From the NCBI GenBank assembly GCA_030248295.1, contig JASANH010001727.1, positions 558,001-622,000 of the forward strand: a stretch of 64,000 nt of DNA, given 5' to 3'. Source of the stretch: Mesodorylaimus sp. YZB2_4 (Eukaryota > Nematoda > Enoplea > Dorylaimida > Dorylaimidae). Below the pieces are notes generated by a model, which was not told the origin of the DNA, ran no database searches, and saw only the letters and a list, made by a program, of their open reading frames with translations. The position numbers and the translations under genes were made by a program. Shown piece after piece: positions 36,200-47,610 of this stretch; position 1 is the stretch's first letter; each line of letters starts with the position of its first letter.

Positions 36200-38588
36200 T
36201 TATTCTTTCACAAAAACAACATTGAAGTTACCAATTCTATGCACTTGACAACGGGGGCAGAAATAGCTAATAATACTGCGAATATGCATTAAACGCGCTG
36301 GGTAAACATATTCTATTTCCCATACCTTCACATTGACATTCCACCAATCGAAACCCCTCAAAATATTTTCTTCCATATATTCTACATCCAAGGAAAAATA
36401 ATCGATATTTGTCATATTGATGGCCCGCAACACTGTACGCAATGGGAAGCACCACACTTTCGTGCGTTGCTTACGTTTCCACCAAGGCACGGTAAAATAC
36501 GCCGCACCTTCCATGTTGGATGGGTCACTCAAAACTGTGCTCCTCGGTTCATTGATAGACATATACACCTGGGTCGGTTTAGCATCCCCCGATATACACC
36601 CTTGCAATATCCACGCCTTACGTTTTTTCATCTTCAATATCTTTAAAGTGATTGGATTTGGTTCTACAAGCAGACCAGTCCATTCGTATTCTTTCTCCAA
36701 ATTCAACGTATTCGATAACGATTCTCCATCGAAGGCTCCCGCTTCAACAAATACCCCTTCGCGTTGACCACGAAAAATTCTCTTAATGACATCAATTGTA
36801 TTCCATTGCGTGTAATCCCTCAGGTAAGGATATTTGAGAACGTACGGCTCGGATCTTGGAGCCGGTGGTACCAGATAATATTGCAAGATGTGGGAAATAA
36901 GCCTCGGGTCGTCAGCCACCCAGTCGCCTACGAAAACTTTAATAAGTGACAAGCAAAGCACAGCTGCCTCATCCTATTCTAGTATGCCATAATGATTGCA
37001 CTCCTAGGTTGATTGCAATGCATTTGCATTTGAGTCCCCGTGTGTGCCCTCGCTGAGACATCAAGTAACAATCAAGATTTTGGCAACTTTAAAATTTAAA
37101 TTAGCCAGGGCGACGATAAAGCACTCTATCGTACGTTAATCCTAGCCCTGCTCAGATTGTACTGTGATGTGAAACGCACGCATAACGAGCGCATAAGGAA
37201 ATTTTACTTGTTCTAAGCTGCAGCAGTGAAGCTTACTGGGGTGTAACTTTTTCGAAATTTTGAGGAACTGTGAAATGATCTGTAGGGCTATCGGCTAATG
37301 AAAAAGTTTGTACTTTATAGATATATATTTTTTAAAGTTTAAAGTTGGGCCGCCACGGTTCCACGCCGGACTTCCAACCTGTTTTGCCCATAGCCAGCCA
37401 GCAGTCATGTCATGATAAGGGGGCTGACCAGCTTCCCTCTCTGTGTCTCCACTAGGTGCACCTCCACTCGAGGGCATCCTGTGCCAGCACTAGACCTCGG
37501 ATCAGGTCTAATCGGGCCATTTTTTCAAAAGATCGGGTCAAAAAGGGCTAAAAGTACAGCAATCTTGCAAGTTCCTACTCTTAGCAGCTGAAGAAACGTC
37601 ATCATATCTTCTCCAATATTCAGGTTTCGAAGACTTCGCTTAATCCAGGTCGTGGCCTAATGGGTAGGCGTCTGCCTTTAACGTTGGTTGCGCACTTAGA
37701 GGGGAAAGCTCGACTCCCGCCTCGGTAAAAAATGATTGCCAACGTATGTGTTACTCAATCCTCGAGTGCCTGTATGGTGTGCTTAGATAAAGTATGGATA
37801 AAGTATGACACGAGATATGCATGTATGCATAAATCCATTCATTCCCAGGTTTTCATTCTGCGTAACTTCGAAGAATGTCGGGCTAATCGTAAGATTTGAC
37901 TGTGATCAAATATTCTGAGTGATTTCTGCGTAAGGGACCATTTCTGAGTAAGTGCTCATGACAGTTCTTACACTAGCTAGCAGTCTACTAACTGTTGCAC
38001 TGTATACGCTGTTGAATGGGTGCGACAAGCATAGTCTGATCGTGAGTCTATAATTTCTAATAGGTCTTATCAGGAGCAAGCACATTTAATTCCTGGATAT
38101 GAAGAAGTAAGTTTAGGCGAGAAGGGAGGGCCCTGATATTCGAGAACCAGTTTCCTGATTTTCTACTCCATCGGGGTCCGCCACTTGACCGTACTCACCC
38201 GGCGGGCTTACTGACGGGCTTACTCAATCGCCGTCGAAGACCGGTTCCCACTCTGAGAAGGGGGTACTAAACTGCAGTCCTCAGGTCCGGGTCAGGGTTG
38301 CTGGCCCAAGCAATGCGGGACCAACGCCTGCCAACTGAGCAACCGCGGATCCTTTATGCGCTTTATATATGCCCCCCTATGGTAGTCCTATGTTGCGGGG
38401 GGCATGACAAAATTAAAAATCTTACTTATATGGTCGTCTTGAATATTTGCCGCTGGTTCTACATCGATAGGAATGTGTACGTATATTTCAAATACTATCA
38501 CAACCACAAAAATTAAAATCAAAAAACGAAAACAATTTGATCGAAGTATTGTCCTTGCACTCGACGCTGGTCTTTTACTGCTTATCAT
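36200..38588 (-). CDS. Star-like type II membrane protein with FkbM methyltransferase-type domain, 2 exons
   Basis: Exons (minus): 38588-38426 and 36927-36200, joined in phase 1 (ATAA|gtaaga ... ttcgtag|GC), giving 296 residues. Exon 1 encodes a short basic cytoplasmic tail and the signal-anchor FRFLILIFVVVIVFEIYV (about residues 21-38). Exon 2 starts DWVADDPRLI and carries the domain core FVEAGAFDGESLSNTL, then WTGLLVEPNP and later YFSLDVEYMEENIL. This is the FkbM/Methyltransf_21 fold as in Drosophila Star and its arthropod relatives, where the domain is luminal; Star helps EGF-type ligands leave the ER. The usual SLDVEG is SLDVEY here, so catalysis is uncertain. The 1.5 kb intron holds a family C and a family A SINE. 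The exon 1 assignment rests on matching phase, donor and topology. Confidence 0.8.
37340..37500 (-). repeat. SINE fragment, family C, in the Star-like intron
   Basis: Minus-strand partial copy containing 'gtgtctccactaggtgcacctcc', 'gggcatcctg' and 'agcagtcatgtcatgataa', which corresponds to 'agcagtcatgccgtgataa' in the 61.7 kb copy. Confidence 0.6.
37647..37790 (+). repeat. tRNA-derived SINE, family A, in the Star-like intron
   Basis: A-box 'gtggcctaatgggtaggcg', anticodon-like 'ctgcctttaacg', B-box 'aaagctcgactcccgcc', and tail 'tactcaatcctcgagtgcctg'. It lies antisense to the host gene. Confidence 0.65.
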
Positions 38589-39493
38589 ACTGGCGATCCT
38601 CTGCCAATACTTTTCAGTCAGCGCCGCCTGCTTTCGATGGGCGCAAGTAGCGACAGTAAGCTACTCTACGGCTCCCTGCAAATATAACCAGCCGCCTTCG
38701 TCAAACACGAAAATGCCTCCAGCTATCAGCGTTCAGGATGCCTGATAGCGCTCGCTCAAGGGACGTATTGGTGCTTCACCCCACCTCAACAAAGCGTTTA
38801 TCTACTCCAAACCCGTTTTAGCAATTTCAAATATCAGTCGAATATCTGGTTTCCTAGCAAATTTCCAGCAAATCTAGGTAATTAAAATTACTCATCTGGT
38901 CGGCGAGCCAAAAATCTAGAAAACTTTTCATCACATTCCCAGTTTATCAGCGCGGGAAAATTTTGCGGGTAGGTACTGCACATGCTAGATTCATTATGGG
39001 AAATCGTATCTTCGATGCTTCTATGAATTCTGACCGTGAGTTTACGCGTTTTCAAATCGTAAACAGCATGTATTCCCCGTTTGATTTTTTTTGTTCTTTT
39101 ACGCTCTGACTGATTCAGATGACCACTAAATTTTATAGTAGTATAAAATAGTAACTGGCCAATCGCGCAGGGGGCCTATAATCAACCACAAAAGTGCATC
39201 TGTTTCGGATCGGACTGATCCGCTTCAAACGGATGAAACTCATCTGATATGGCCGCGGCGTATAGTGAGGAAGGATTTTGAAGTTGAAAGCCTCACAAGA
39301 TTCACAGACATTTTTCTAAATTCAGAGCAAGCTTATCGTGCTATCCTTGACCACTGGCTTGAACGCTTATAGCATTCATGAGCCACCTGTGCCTTCATAG
39401 TGCACCCGCGCAGTACTGTATTTGGTAGCGAAGCTCATCAGGACAAGCCAAACAGGTTTCGTGAAAACGATAGGCACCAAAAAACATGCCGTT
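38589..39493. other. Intergenic between two minus-strand genes
   Basis: Putative promoter region of the Star-like gene. A small palindromic motif near 39205-39240 ('ggatcggactgatccg') recurs in altered form near 60880. Nothing else was recognised. Confidence 0.4.
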
Positions 39494-40516
39494 TTAATCG
39501 AGACTAATATATTTCATAGAACTTTTCGAGTCGAAGGGAGTTTCGGCGTTTGAGCCAGTTTGTCTTTTTTGAACAAGAATAAATTGCGCAGGGGAATTCG
39601 CCATGCTCGGTTCGGTCGGAGCGCTTATCGTGTTTTGCCTGGCCGTTTTCGCATTGATGATTGCGATCGGAGGTGCGCCGATGCAGCTTCGCGATTTTCC
39701 AAACGATGCAGTCGTTAGTTCGAGCGATGGCACCACCGACGAACGTTCGGAGACTCGCTGAGCTGAACATTCTGGCAACTCGAATTCTTCGTACGTGTGC
39801 TGCTGCTGCGAAGGGGTTGACGTGATCTGAAGAACGCGTGGAATAACGACTAAACCTGGGTCATTTAAAACCGATTTGGGTGAAATGTACGCATCCGGTT
39901 TCAAAAACGGACCTTCGTCATCATCCGATGCATTCAGGATTGACGCATCGATGCTAAACATGGCAGATTTTAGCCGGTAAAACAAATTACTTGGAGCACT
40001 CGAACTCACCTGATAGCAGTGTCCAAGTCGCGTACGCTCATCATCGACGAGTCCAGACGCTGCATACTCTGCGAGCCCAGAGTATGGTTAGCTGTCTCTT
40101 TCGACCCAGGAGTTCTGAAAAATGAACATTCCAAACAATTGACAGAGAGGACGGAGAGGAAAACAAACTTACCCGTGCGACACAACGGGAAATTGTGAGG
40201 TTTTCAACAAAGCAGGCGGATAATCTGGCCTCGTTCGTGTTGCATCTCTCAATTTGCTTGCTGAATTTGCTTCTGTCCGCAGCGTCGTTGAAGTCGTTCG
40301 ACTAACGGACGTGGATGAAAAAGACCCTTCCTCTGCTCCGATACCTTTCTTGCGACGTTCGGTCGATGATCGCTTTCGTTTACAACAAACGCACGCAAAT
40401 ACCGCCATTAGCAACAAGGTTGAAGAAAAGACGCAAACAAGTGCGATCTTGAACATGTTCGGCACCGCATCGTCCACTGATGAGAACGTCCAAATAGTTC
40501 CTGACAGAGGAGCCAT
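39494..40516 (-). CDS. Single-pass membrane protein of unknown function, 3 exons
   Basis: Exons (minus): 40516-40173, 40114-40010, 39953-39494. Junction phases are 2 and 2, introns are 58 and 56 bp with GT-AG ends, and the product is 302 residues. The first 22 residues are followed by a membrane segment, IALVCVFSSTLLLMAVFACVCC, then the basic stop-transfer KRKRSSTERRKK. The rest is a low-complexity, Ser/Thr-rich cytoplasmic tail with an acidic patch SDDDEG. There is no N-terminal signal peptide. An in-frame stop lies just before ATG 40516, but 'tttgctaaatag|GCGG' there could be a splice acceptor, so an upstream ectodomain exon may be missing. I do not recognise the family. Consistent phases and open frames across three exons support a real gene. 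Confidence 0.6.
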
Positions 40517-42162
40517 ACCACAAGCCGCCTATTTAGCAAATAAACTCAACCTGCAAGCGTCTGGCTGCTGTTGAGCAAAAGTGCACTTTACACTGCCGAG
40601 AATTCGTCAGGTATTCGCCTGCCTATGTGACTTTTTCGGAATTACTCTATAAAATCCTTGGCCTATCCTAGAGCGAGCAAGGACAAGCCAGCCAGCTTCG
40701 ACCCAGCCACCGAACCGACCAGCCGAACCGCCGAACCAGGATCAACTTGTGCTCATTGTATCATTTTGCACAGTGCAAAAATAAAAAGACGTGTTAAAAT
40801 AGCTTCTAATGAAAGGGCATTCATAAAACTAGGAATATCGCGGATGTCTCTTGATCTTCGCTGCAATCGAACAAGCTGTTGATCTTTGCTACAGCTTGTC
40901 TGGTCTAGTCTGACTAGCCGCAAAAAGCTGTGGCTCTGGTTTGGTCCATACAGTAAAAATAGCCACGGTTCCAGTTTGGGTCCTGGTTCGGTTACAAAAG
41001 CCGGTTCTGCCGAACCTGGCAAGCCAGTGGACCGCATTAGCCACTGGAACAAACTCACGCAGCACGCGACATATCGTGTACCGTTTATTTGCCACGCACC
41101 TGGTTCACAACTCGGAGGGCGGCTGCACGTGTCGGTCGTGACGGAGGTTCTGATGGTACTGAGTCCGAATTGCCTAGAGTGCAAAGCAGATCAGGAACTC
41201 AATACCAGTCGCCGCCCACTACCTGCAGATCAAACCGGTCACTCGGCCTCGTGTTCTGGCCCTGACCTTGGAGAGGCAGACCAGTTTCTTGAACCAATGT
41301 AGTGGTGTGCTAAGGTATCCTCGCCTATTACACTGACCACTTCCGGCCAACTAGTGTCGGGCGTCTGCCAGAGCTGACACAAGAAAAGGCTTATCTGCGA
41401 CAGAGAGCCAATGCTGCGCTGATGTGCGTAGGGCACACCCTCGACCTAACCTACAGAACACAGGACAGGATCCTGTCCAACCAGGATTGCGAAACTTAAG
41501 AGAGTACCCTACGCACATCAGCCAGCGTGGGTACTCTGTCAAACAGAGAAGAAACGGTGTTCATGTGATCACCTGACAGCAGGAGCTGAGGAGCCGACTG
41601 ATGCTGGAAGTACAGTTCGATCCGATGCGTCAAATAAGTTTGCGATGCGACGTTAGGCACTTTTTCTACATCGTTATTTCACCCAAAAAGGCAGGATCGC
41701 ATGCATGTGTAATTTGAGCTTGAGAGCTCTGACTCTGCTTGCTTACGCACATGCATTATTCTTGCACTTCCTCGGGCACCTTGACATGCGCTTTTGGTTT
41801 GTAATATATTGTCCTTTTTATTGGTTGAAGTGGGAAATTCCTTCACCGACTTATCGATTCCTTGTAAATAACCAATAACCTTTTTACCTGAGACCATATT
41901 TTACCAGCTTCAGACTGAATTGTGCCCTGGAGACACCCACGCGCGCCCCGATCAGTTCACTCAAATTAATGAGTCGATTGATGCAGGATTTGGTAAACGT
42001 GCTTCACATTTGTTTTCGTTATCTGCTCGTTAAAATTTTACACAGATCGGATAAATGTTTTGCGAAATTGCGTACATACTATACAGTATTTCTGTAACAC
42101 ACTATAGTAAAGAAACTGAAAATCTGAAAGTCAGCTTGTGTTCGCCCTTCAATCACCTCTGA
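40517..42162. other. Intergenic between two minus-strand genes, with family D repeat
   Basis: Mostly repeat. The 143-codon minus frame 40753-41184 and the 138-codon plus frame 40886-41302 are the two strands of the family D repeat and its flank. There is a local 'accgaaccgaccagccgaaccgccgaacc' simple repeat near 40710. Confidence 0.5.
40960..41310 (+). repeat. Dispersed repeat, family D, copy 2
   Basis: Same-orientation relative of 16009-16345. It ends 'ctggccctgaccttggagaggcagacc' where copy 1 has 'ctggccctgacataggagaggcggacc'. Confidence 0.65.
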
Positions 42163-43658
42163 TTATGTCACTTTCAAAAGATTGCAATCACCCGTTCGAC
42201 CATCGCCTCCAAATTGTAAAATAAAAAGAAAATATGTGGCTATGGCGGACACCATCTGTAATCATTAAACCTTTGAGAAGCCTAAAGCCTCTAAAATATT
42301 TTTCCTCACCGTCAATACGACACGTCCATCAAAATAGAAAAAGCCAGCGGCTGTTATGCCAACTGTGTCTGCTAATAAGGATTGTACAAAGAGAGCAAAG
42401 GCCTGTCGACTGGGCTAAAAGTGAAAGCAGCAATTAGAAACAACGATGACAGGTCAGGCGGGCATCGATTTACCTCGTCCACGTGCCCGCCTTCAAAAAT
42501 TTCCATTCGAGATTGATATTTGACGAACCACATGTACATGTGGCGATACGGTTTTCGTGCCTAAATGGGATCTTCAATCAATAAAAGTCCTCAAACGCAT
42601 ACAACATCAGAAAAGGGAACGTGCAGAACTGTGCTACAATCAATCACCAGCAGAATACTTACTTGGTTTCGGATAAGAATTGCTGGCCCAACCGTATACC
42701 CAAAAGCAAGCAACGATGATGCCAGAGAGAAAGCTATATAAATCCACGAGCCAGTATCAGTTTCGCTTTTGGTAAAGAAAAACAAACCAAAACTGATTCC
42801 AGCAGCCAATAAAAAAAATTGGACAAATATGGAATGGCGATATGCCTTATCCAATCTTTCCACGATTTCAGACAAATGCTTGTATTCTGCGTGATATCTG
42901 TCGATCAGGCGTTGATGAAATGTTTGCGCAGTCTCAGTCTTCAAACGATGACACAGACAACGAAATCGAAGTCGAACAATTTCGCAGAGGATAGCATAGT
43001 AGGTGAAGTGGTAACAGATATGGAGGGCGGAACACAGAGCCGTCATGGTCAACACTGCATAGCCCAGGCATTGTGGGATATTCAGCCAATAAGTAGCTCG
43101 TTCTACTTTCAACGGCATGGTCAAAATGCCCAGTGCTGACAGACAGAGAATGGTCATTTTGTGTAAAGTGTATGAGATTATTACAATAACACTCAGGACT
43201 ACAACCATTTTCCATCGTTTGATTGATCCATTATCTAATTTTCGAACGTACAATGGCGACCGGAATCGATCATAAAACCCACCGGGACTTACCAAAGCAA
43301 AATGAGTGAAATTCATAGAAAAAAAAGTACTCAAGCCATCTAAAGCCAAGCAAGCTAGCAGGGCAGGGAATACGGTATGCACATCCAATAAGATGGCGGT
43401 TGTGGTGTACCCATGCTGGGGTTCATTCGGGGTGGGAAAGACGGCGGCGATAAGTAGTGCCAAACATAGGCAATAGGTGGTGATGATGAAAGAGAAAAGG
43501 ATTAACTTCAAAATTCTGACAACTAGTTTGAACGGACCACGACGGGGTGCATTGCGATCATTGAGAAGCCTACTCCCGAAAGCAACACCGACAATAGAAA
43601 AGAAATTAAAAATTTTTGGGACGGTCGGATCGGGATACGAATAGGATTTAAATTCCAT
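42163..43658 (-). CDS. Gustatory-receptor-family (7tm_7) receptor, 4 exons
   Basis: Exons (minus): 43658-42663, 42560-42474, 42414-42310, 42255-42163. All junctions are phase 0, and the product is 426 residues. This is a multi-pass plasma-membrane chemoreceptor or photoreceptor of the insect Gr / nematode GUR-LITE-1 family, usually inverted in topology and acting as a ligand-gated channel. Hydrophobic segments lie near residues 45-75, 85-110, 140-165, 190-215, 285-305 and 310-335, and the last spans the exon 3/4 junction. The diagnostic C-terminus is present: AGFFYFDGRVVLT in exon 3, then SAIATYFLFILQF in exon 4, the TYhhhhhQF hallmark. The short tail ends LLKVT. The start is taken as ATG 43658; the frame is open further upstream (to 43811) but has no earlier ATG. 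The ligand is unknown. Confidence 0.9.
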
Positions 43659-44361
43659 GAGGGCGTGGCAATGTAAATGGTAGTAGGGTGTTGATGCCGG
43701 AAATGTAGGGCTTAGGATGGGACGCTCACAGTCTGATCGGAATGCACTTTCGTGTTTGCAGCCTTGGAAACTAGCTGTATGTGAAATAATGAGGGGGCAA
43801 AATGACTGCAATGATCTGTCGCCAGGTGCTCCTGGTTGGAAAATGCAGAGTTGACAATCAAGGATTCTGTAAATGTGGGATAATTGACTGACTAATAACT
43901 CTACCAGCCAGTCTCATTCCATTTAGCGAAGATTTAGCATGGCAGCGCAAAAGGAGTTGGAATTTAAAATGCAGTGCCACAACAATCCAAAATTTCAAGC
44001 TCGCTTATCAACATTTTCATTCACGGAAAACTAGAAAATAGCGTCTTATGTATGCGTGCAACAGCAGAACAAAGAAGACCTGGGCTGCCTGAAAAATACT
44101 AATTCGCCGCGAGTTCTGTGATGCGCCAAAAACGAATAATTAGTTATTATTCCGATATCTCTCTTATCTAGATATCAGTCAATTTTAGATCAAAGGTACG
44201 TTGCGTTAACTTTCCAAGAGACCATTTCACTGTTTCTCAACGGTCGAAGATTTGAAACTCGCGCGCGGAGGCTACTTATAGCACATGGTAATGAAATTTC
44301 ATCGAAAGGCTCAAGTTGTGTGCTGGAAAATTGTACCCAGGGAAAACGGGAAAACGAAATT
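43659..44361. other. Upstream flank of the gustatory receptor gene
   Basis: Presumed promoter region. No motif was recognised. Confidence 0.4.
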
Positions 44362-45240
44362 GAGAGAGGTTTTATGAGAGACCCGACCGAGGGCTGGCCA
44401 GTCGATTTTTTCGACACCCTCTTTTTATGTGCTCTATCAAAAGTGCTCACAAAACTGATTGTCTTGGCGAAAGTGAAATTTTTTAAAAATACCTATATAT
44501 GGAATTATAGCACATTATGAGTAAAAAGCAGTCATTTTTAGTCAAAAATCATAACTTGCTTATTTTTTGGCCTAGGAGAATTTAAACGAAATACAGAAAT
44601 GACCGCTACATTCTAAGGAATCCGAATCTTTTTTTAAAACCAGCCTAGCTATAACCATTTATGAGAAACTCAACAAAAAACGTCAGCGATTAGCCGCGAT
44701 CAGTCACATAATCGGTTATGGGCAAATTATTAAAAGAGTCGAACCCTGTTTTTTTCACTGAAGTAGTGGCCAGGCCACTACGTTATAAAACAGCTCGAAA
44801 TTTCACCCTGCGGCCACAGATTATTGTGTATATGCGGGATAACTGACAATGAGCCCCATTTAGGCAATTTTTGCCAAAACTGATCAATAATTTTAGCTGT
44901 TGATCAGATGCCCTAATCAGTAATAGCGTATCTTGTAGCTCTTGAAAAGAGCTTTCGAATGTTTTTTTGTCGCGTCAGAATTCGTTGATTTCACTGAGAT
45001 ATTAAAAGAAAACTCAAATTCGGTAGGAGTGCCTGCGGTACACACTTTTTGAATTTCCCGCCCGCGTGCCGCTTATGACATAAGAGCGGCTTTGGCTGCG
45101 TACTCTGGGAATCAACAATAAATTTATAACTATTTTAATTTTTCATGAAAAACAGATGCTCTAGCACAGAATTGGACCGAGACGTAGTGATTAAGTGCGA
45201 AAGTTATAAAACCAAGTCGCGATTCCCAGAATGGCTGAAA
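44362..45240 (+). mobile_element. Half copy of the fold-back element
   Basis: Matches the left arm plus central loop of 2314-3863. It starts 'gagagaggttttatgagag', continues through 'gtgctctatc', 'gattgtcttggcg', 'gaatttcccgcccgcgtgcc' and 'acataagagcgg', and stops at 'cgcgattcccagaatgg', where the loop ends in the full copy. The second arm is missing. Confidence 0.75.
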
Positions 45241-45344
45241 TTATATATCAGATTACACTCATGTCATCATATATCACGTCATAATTAATCCAGATCCAAG
45301 CACCGTGCAGCCCACTCGCACTCTGACAGTACTTTATTATGCCT

Positions 45345-45424
45345 AGGCGGGAGTCGAACCCGTTCTTGGAAGTGCGCACCCAGCGTGAGAGGCGGCGCCT
45401 TAACCACTAGGCCACGACCCGGCC
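45345..45424 (-). repeat. tRNA-derived SINE head, family A (best-preserved promoter)
   Basis: Read on the minus strand it has an intact A box TGGCCTAGTGG and an intact B box GGTTCGACTCC with a CGGG/CCCG stem. The anticodon-arm sequence GCCTCTCACGC is like tRNA-Glu(CUC). The acceptor stem pairs poorly (about 5 of 7 positions), and sequence between the arms is longer than in a normal tRNA, so it is a SINE head and not a working tRNA. Confidence 0.7.
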
Positions 45425-47610
45425 CAAAGATAATTACTGGTATGGACTGTGGCGATACTTGTTATCAAGGATGTCAAGAGTTTGATATTTCATCGACTGG
45501 AACTAAAAAGGAGAAGGCTGCTACCCAACGTTTTGCTTGAGAACCTTTTTTTCGAGCCTCAGCTACAAGCAGCGACGATTTGACGAAAAGTCGTGGAGCT
45601 GTCACAGAATTAGCATTGTAATACGTGTGTGGACATTGAAGGAAACCAGGCGCTTTATTCTCCATACCTGGCCATTACAGTGTGATCTCAAAAGCAACTT
45701 GCTCAGGGAGATATGCTCCTTGGACAAAGCGGGAACTTCGAAAACCAATATTTTTTTAAATCCAAGAATGGGCTGCGCTTTTAGCATTTTTAATCTGGTT
45801 TCTCCAGGTGCAGGATTCTTTGCTTCATATTTTATCGATGCATATAAGCATTATATGCGCATCAGCGCTCGTATTAGCATTTCCGCGTCATCAAATAGCT
45901 TTTACGAATTTTTCTGGCATCTGTGCAAACAGGAATATATTTTCCATATTCAACCTTCCCTTTCCACATCACGCCACACTGGCTTGCGTCATGTGTCCAT
46001 TACATATTCGATTCCACCCGCCATCAGCCAGTGACAAGGTTTGTGGCATTGTCATCGAATGGGTCAGACCACCCGCGCGTCTTACCTATTCGCACTATTG
46101 AGGATATAGGTGATATCATTGACCATCCCCCCCCCCCGCGTCCACTTGAAAATCGAAATACCCCATAAATCCTGGACGATATTTATTCTTGTTCCGCGTT
46201 TTCGGTTTTTGAAGAATTCTTTAAAGGGGGGCCAGCAGATATGGTTTTATCGACCATTCCCCTGACGCGTGGTTATTCACCTCGCCGAGCCAGGTATGGC
46301 ATCCGTGGCGAGTGCGTATGGTTGCACGTTGTACATGTTCATCAGGCAATGAACTCGGCACGTTTCGCATTTTGGACCCAGTAAAATCATGTCCTATCCA
46401 TTAAGAACGCTTTTATAAACTCTGCACAATATGGCGCAGCCTTGACCTGGAAATCTCGAGTCCATAGTGGTGTGAAAATTGAATATGTAAACTCCACGTT
46501 TTGCATGGATGACCAGCCGAGTTCATGCCTTGATGAATTAGGCGAGTTATTAGACCGCACTATTTTCCGTGATCGCCATACATCCTGCCATAAAACTGTT
46601 TTTTTCGAGTTTGTATGTGTTTGTGTTTTCCTGTTAGCCGAGCGACTTCTCTGCTTTGATCTCTTGCGCAAGACAAACTAGGCAAAATGTCAGTTAATTA
46701 TCTCGTGATGATATCATCACGAGCTCGTCGGCTTGCTAGTTCAGGGTATTCGAAAAATGAGCCAATGGAGAAGGGCACGGCTAACCGGAAAATTTGAAAC
46801 ACACATGTAGTAAGCCACGCCCAAAAAACAAATTTCAAACTTTCCATCCGTGAATTAGCGGATGCAGTACTTGGCATCGAGCAAATCAAGGTCGCTTTGT
46901 TGACGGATATAGTTGACACTTGACATATATCTCGAGTGTCACTAGCACTAACCCGTCATAAACGTTTTCCACCATACAGTTCGCTTTTTCTCTCCAAACT
47001 ATCATTGCTCTTGTCCGGGATCGGGCGATGCATAGCGGATACGGACGTGAAGGACACCCGGATGCCCAGTATAGCCATAGTATGTACACTGTGGCAGGGT
47101 GAAGAGCAAGTTGAGAAGTTTTTGGCACGAAAAGTAGGCAAGTCGAATCGCATCGGTTACGTCGTCTGGCTGGGGGAAAATGCCATATATAGAAATACAT
47201 AGTGGTAGTGGAAAGAGGCTAAATTCTTTTTCACGTTCTAATGGCCCCATGGTCGGGCAGTACAAGTCGGAATGTAGGCTGGGAATTTCTATACACAGAA
47301 GAATATTGCCGACGTAGGCGCCCTTTTTCTAAAATGATACCGGATTGTGCATAGTTGAAGAAAATTTTGTTTGCAGCGGGTGAAGAAGAACGAATGTGAT
47401 TTCCGCCTATGCCCTAGAATGGCGCGTGGTGCGTCCTAGTAGGTGGATAGGATGCGTAGGTAGGCCATAGGCCGTAGTATAGTGGCAATGTGGGTAGGGC
47501 CAGTCGACTTTATATGGCGTTTGACGATAGATGGTCGGTTAGTTTCAGGGGAATTCCCAACTCGGTAGCGCGGCATACTCACCGGTCAAGTATATAAACC
47601 CCCTTTCGAC
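45425..47610. other. Intergenic upstream of the Spot14-like gene
   Basis: No gene was recognised. Contains an 11-base C run at 46127-46137. Several frames of 80-165 codons (for example 45537-46034 +) have no domain or splice support. Confidence 0.45.
47591..47598 (+). promoter_or_regulatory. TATA-like box just before the Spot14-like ORF
   Basis: The sequence is TATATAAA. It lies only 20 bp upstream of ATG 47611, so a start site about 30 bp downstream would fall inside the reading frame. It may be fortuitous or may drive a shorter form. Confidence 0.3.

Noticed and set aside
40753..41184. 143-codon minus-strand open frame
   Set aside because: It lies in the family D repeat, whose other copy at 16 kb does not preserve the frame.
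45345..45424. Functional tRNA-Glu gene on the minus strand
   Set aside because: The A and B boxes are good, but the acceptor stem is mismatched, there is extra sequence between the arms, and related heads elsewhere show it belongs to a SINE family.
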